A stretch of DNA of 64,000 nucleotides from Subtercola lobariae (GTDB lineage: Bacteria > Actinomycetota > Actinomycetes > Actinomycetales > Microbacteriaceae): positions 1-64,000 of the forward strand of contig NZ_BMGP01000007.1 of NCBI RefSeq assembly GCF_014640255.1, read 5' to 3'. Below the pieces are notes generated by a model. That model had not been told where the DNA came from. It saw only the letters and a program-made list of their open reading frames with translations, and did not search any database. This document shows, one piece after another, positions 61,265 through 64,000 of this stretch. The translations under genes and the position numbers were made by a program. Positions within the stretch are counted from its first letter, which is position 1. The number at the start of each line of letters is the position of its first letter.

Positions 61265-61990
61265 ATGCCAGAAACAACCGGAAAACGACGGGTTCTACTC
61301 AAACTTTCGGGAGAGGCATTCGGCGGCGGCTCGCTCGGTGTGAACCCCGACGTGGTGAGCGCACTGGCCCGCGAGATCGCAGAGGCCGCCAAACAGGTCG
61401 AGATCGCCATCGTCGTTGGCGGCGGCAACTTCTTTCGCGGCGCCGAGCTGTCGCAGCGCGGTATGGACCGTGGGCGCGCCGACTACATGGGCATGCTCGG
61501 CACCGTGATGAACGCTCTCGCGCTGCAAGACTTTCTCGAGCAGGCCGGGGCGGAGACGCGGGTGCAGTCGGCGATTTCGATGACCCAAGTGGCTGAGCCG
61601 TACATCCCGCGCCGCGCAGAACGTCATCTCGAAAAGGGCCGAGTGGTCATCTTCGGCGCCGGCGCCGGGCTGCCGTATTTCTCGACCGACACCGTTGCCG
61701 CTCAGCGGGCGCTCGAGATCGGCGCCGATGTGGTGCTCGTCGCCAAGAACGGCGTCGACGGCGTGTACGACGCCGACCCGCGCACGCACCCCGAGGCGAA
61801 GAAGATCGACCGGCTGACCTACATCGACGCTCTGCAGCGCGAGCTGAAGGTCGTCGATTCCACCGCGTTCAGCTTGTGTATGGACAACCGGATGCCCATG
61901 GTGGTGTTCGGCATGGAGCCGCACGGCAACGTGACCCGCGCCATTCTCGGCGAAGAGATCGGTACGCTCGTTCACACGTCGCACGAGTAG
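61265..61990 (+). CDS. pyrH: UMP kinase
   Basis: The 241-residue enzyme phosphorylates UMP. It shows [62 protein letters not shown] and [14 protein letters not shown]. It heads the pyrH-frr-cdsA group. Confidence 0.97.
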   Translation: MPETTGKRRVLLKLSGEAFGGGSLGVNPDVVSALAREIAEAAKQVEIAIVVGGGNFFRGAELSQRGMDRGRADYMGMLGTVMNALALQDFLEQAGAETRVQSAISMTQVAEPYIPRRAERHLEKGRVVIFGAGAGLPYFSTDTVAAQRALEIGADVVLVAKNGVDGVYDADPRTHPEAKKIDRLTYIDALQRELKVVDSTAFSLCMDNRMPMVVFGMEPHGNVTRAILGEEIGTLVHTSHE

Positions 61991-62038
61991 CGCCGTCTTT
62001 CACCGTAAACTGTGGGTTTGAAGTAAGGGAGTTGTACC

Positions 62039-62593
62039 GTGATTGCCGATGTACTGAGTGACGCCTCCGAACGAATGAAGAAGGCTCTCGAGAATACGAA
62101 AGAAGACTTCTCGACCGTTCGAACGGGTCGCGCGAACCCCGCACTCTTTCAGAAGGTGCTGGTCGACTACTACGGTTCGCCCACGCCGCTTTCGCAGCTG
62201 GCCTCGTTGCAGAACCCCGAAGCGCGCACCATCATCGTGACGCCCTACGACAAGGGTGCGCTGCGCGACATCGAGCAGGCGCTGCGTGACATGCCGAACC
62301 TCGGCGCGAACCCCACGAACGACGGCAACATCATTCGCGTGACGCTGCCCGACCTCACTGAAGAGCGCCGTAAAGAGTTCGTGAAAGTCGTCAAGGGCAA
62401 GGCCGAAGACGGCAAGGTGTCGGTGCGTAACATCCGTCGCAAGGCGAAAGACGATCTGGATGCCCTGAAGAGCGAAGTCGGCGACGACGAAGTAGCCCGG
62501 GCCGAGAAAGAGCTCGAAGCCAGCACGAAGGCCATCGTCGACGCAATCGACGACGCACTGAAGCGCAAAGAAACCGAACTGCTGGAAATCTAG
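62039..62593 (+). CDS. frr: Ribosome recycling factor
   Basis: The 184-residue protein splits post-termination ribosomes with EF-G. It has [38 protein letters not shown] and [12 protein letters not shown]. The GTG start has AAGGGAG upstream. Confidence 0.98.
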   Translation: MIADVLSDASERMKKALENTKEDFSTVRTGRANPALFQKVLVDYYGSPTPLSQLASLQNPEARTIIVTPYDKGALRDIEQALRDMPNLGANPTNDGNIIRVTLPDLTEERRKEFVKVVKGKAEDGKVSVRNIRRKAKDDLDALKSEVGDDEVARAEKELEASTKAIVDAIDDALKRKETELLEI

Positions 62594-62601
62594 GCGCACG
62601 A

Positions 62602-63570
62602 GTGAGCACTGATGGGGGGGCTGGCGACTCGCGGGCTAAGCCTCCGAAGCCGAAGCGATCGCCCCAGGGCATTTCGCGTGAAGAACTCGAAGACCGGGTT
62701 CGCGCGCGCCGCGAGCAGTTCGCCGAGGTCAACGAGAAGATTCAGGCGCGCACCGGCCGAAACCTGATCAGCGCCATCGCCATCGGCCTGGGTCTCGGGC
62801 TGATCATGCTGTTCAGCCTGATCTTTCTGCCCGTGGTGTTCTTCATCTTCGTGGGTGTTCTGGTCTGCATCACGTCTGCCGAACTCGTGGGCGCGCTTGG
62901 CAAATCGGGGCGGCATGTTCCCCTGATTCCCACGGTGGCGTCGGGCGCGGCAGTCGCGGTGGCGTCGTTCTATTGGGGTCAGCAGGGCGCGTGGCTGATT
63001 CTGCTCGCGGGCAGTGTGCTCGTGTTTCTGTGGCGCCTCGCCGAACTCGCGGTGCCGAAGTACCGCGGCACTGCCCGCGAGATTCTGCGCGACCTCGCGG
63101 CTGGCTTCTTCGTGCAGGCGTATGTCGTGTTTCTCGGCTGCATCTCGATTCTGCTCGTTGCCCAACCCGATGGGCAGTGGTGGGTGCTCTCGTTCATGAT
63201 CGTGGTGATCTGCGTCGACACGGGCGCCTATGCCACAGGTTTGAACTTCGGCAAACACCCGATGGCGCCGCGCATCAGCCCGAAGAAGACCTGGGAGGGG
63301 CTCGCCGGCGCGGTCGCTCTCGCCCTGATCGCGGGCGTCGTGCTCGGCATCTTCCTTCTGCACCAGCCGTGGTGGTTCGGCCTGATTCTGGGCGCCGTCA
63401 TCACCGCGACGGCGACCTTCGGCGACCTGGCCGAGTCGTTGCTGAAGCGCGACATGGGCATCAAAGACATGAGCACCTGGCTGCCGGGCCACGGTGGCTT
63501 TCTTGATCGGCTCGACTCGATGCTGCCCTCTGCGGCGGCCGCGTACGTTCTGTTCGTGGTGTTTCACTAG
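62602..63570 (+). CDS. cdsA: Phosphatidate cytidylyltransferase
   Basis: The 322-residue membrane enzyme makes CDP-diacylglycerol. About eight helices follow a basic cytoplasmic N-terminus of about 50 residues, and the C-terminal signature (SPKKTWEGLAGA, GDLAESLLKRDMGIKDMSTWLPGHGGFLDRLDS) is complete. GTG at 62602 is eight bases after frr. Confidence 0.95.
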   Translation: MSTDGGAGDSRAKPPKPKRSPQGISREELEDRVRARREQFAEVNEKIQARTGRNLISAIAIGLGLGLIMLFSLIFLPVVFFIFVGVLVCITSAELVGALGKSGRHVPLIPTVASGAAVAVASFYWGQQGAWLILLAGSVLVFLWRLAELAVPKYRGTAREILRDLAAGFFVQAYVVFLGCISILLVAQPDGQWWVLSFMIVVICVDTGAYATGLNFGKHPMAPRISPKKTWEGLAGAVALALIAGVVLGIFLLHQPWWFGLILGAVITATATFGDLAESLLKRDMGIKDMSTWLPGHGGFLDRLDSMLPSAAAAYVLFVVFH

Positions 63571-63678
63571 CCGATTCGTCGGCACGAGCCCGTTCGCTGG
63601 CCACCTTCGAAGGCCTTGCCGAGCGCTCACCGGGGGTACGGTCAGCTTCTGGCCCGAACTATTGGCACAATGGGGTGC

Positions 63679-64000
63679 GTGAGTCAAACGTTTCCGGTCA
63701 GCCGCAAGTCATCGATGGGCTACAACGTCGACGAGGTCGAGAAGTTCTTAAGCGATGCCAGGGCCGCCTATGAGGCGCAGGGCGACCCCGCGCACATCGA
63801 TCAAGACGCCGAGCTCGATTCGCGGAGCATCCGGCGCGCCTCGTTCTCGTTGCAGAAGGGTGGCTACTCGACGGCACACGTCGATGCGGCGCTCGAGCGG
63901 CTCGAAGACGCTTTCTCGGCTCGGGAGCGAGCCCGTGCCATGCACGAGATCGGCGACGAGAAGTGGTACACCCTCAGTCGTGACCGGGCCCGCGAGATCG
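63679..64000 (+). CDS. DivIVA-domain protein, partial
   Basis: The frame opens with GTG at 63679 and runs off the window. The start FPVSRKSSMGYNVDEVEKFL is the lipid-binding DivIVA motif, and a second YSTAHVDAALERLEDAF copy follows. Such proteins mark poles or septa in actinobacteria. An upstream -10-like CACAAT seven bases before the GTG suggests a leaderless start. Confidence 0.8.
   Translation, partial: MSQTFPVSRKSSMGYNVDEVEKFLSDARAAYEAQGDPAHIDQDAELDSRSIRRASFSLQKGGYSTAHVDAALERLEDAFSARERARAMHEIGDEKWYTLSRDRAREI

Overview
The window is 64 kb of high-GC DNA whose gene content, gene order and protein features point to an actinobacterium, most likely of the family Microbacteriaceae. Indicators are a DUF2469 gene after rnhB, the ffh/ftsY/smc and rpsP-rimM-trmD-rplS groupings, the rpsB-tsf-pyrH-frr-cdsA order, a YbdK-type glutamate-cysteine ligase, and many genes with a -10 box about 6 bases before the start codon (leaderless style). 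No genus can be assigned from the sequence alone.

Left region (1-21 kb). The window opens in the end of an rRNA operon (5S rRNA plus terminator). A nitrogen-heterocycle and purine catabolic island follows: uricase, allantoinase, a fused FeS/molybdenum xanthine dehydrogenase with separate FAD subunit, its XdhC factor, and an 8-oxoguanine-deaminase-like enzyme. Embedded in it is a minus-strand operon-like run of a CodA-like amidohydrolase, a three-part ABC importer, an SDR, a creatininase-family hydrolase, an FAD-linked oxidase and an FMN flavoprotein. An XRE-cupin regulator and a PDR/VanB-type reductase diverge from it. A stand-alone methylenetetrahydrofolate-reductase-like protein suggests that one-carbon units are handled too. 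The substrate of the embedded operon is unknown.

Molybdenum cofactor block (21.5-28.5 kb). moeA, moaC, mog/moaB and moaE overlap on the minus strand; moaA and moaD lie on the plus strand; and a moeB-rhodanese gene faces them. They supply the cofactor of the neighbouring xanthine dehydrogenase. Five of these seven genes carry in-frame low-complexity tandem-repeat expansions, which is unusual.

Middle region (28.5-43 kb). DUF3558-like lipoprotein, IclR regulator, smc, a 15-copy pentapeptide-repeat ORF coupled to a PEBP gene, SRPBCC protein, lipB-lipA, ftsY, a membrane protein, ffh, an LLM flavin oxidoreductase and ybdK.

Right region (43-64 kb). rpsP-khpA-rimM, then three antisense paralogous membrane-anchored genes of unknown family at visibly lower GC, then trmD, map, a membrane protein, rplS, lepB, rnhB, DUF2469, yraN, comM, dprA, a phosphodiesterase, xerC, an M23 peptidase, a sugar MFS transporter, rpsB-tsf, pyrH-frr-cdsA and the start of a DivIVA-domain gene.

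The most unusual signals are dispersed palindromic elements. One family is 62 bp with a 27-8-27 architecture (three copies, one of them inside the smc hinge coding region). The other is 48 bp with 16-16-16 architecture (two clear copies and one probable). In-frame microsatellite growth in coding genes is also widespread. No CRISPR array, transposase, prophage or tRNA gene was seen.
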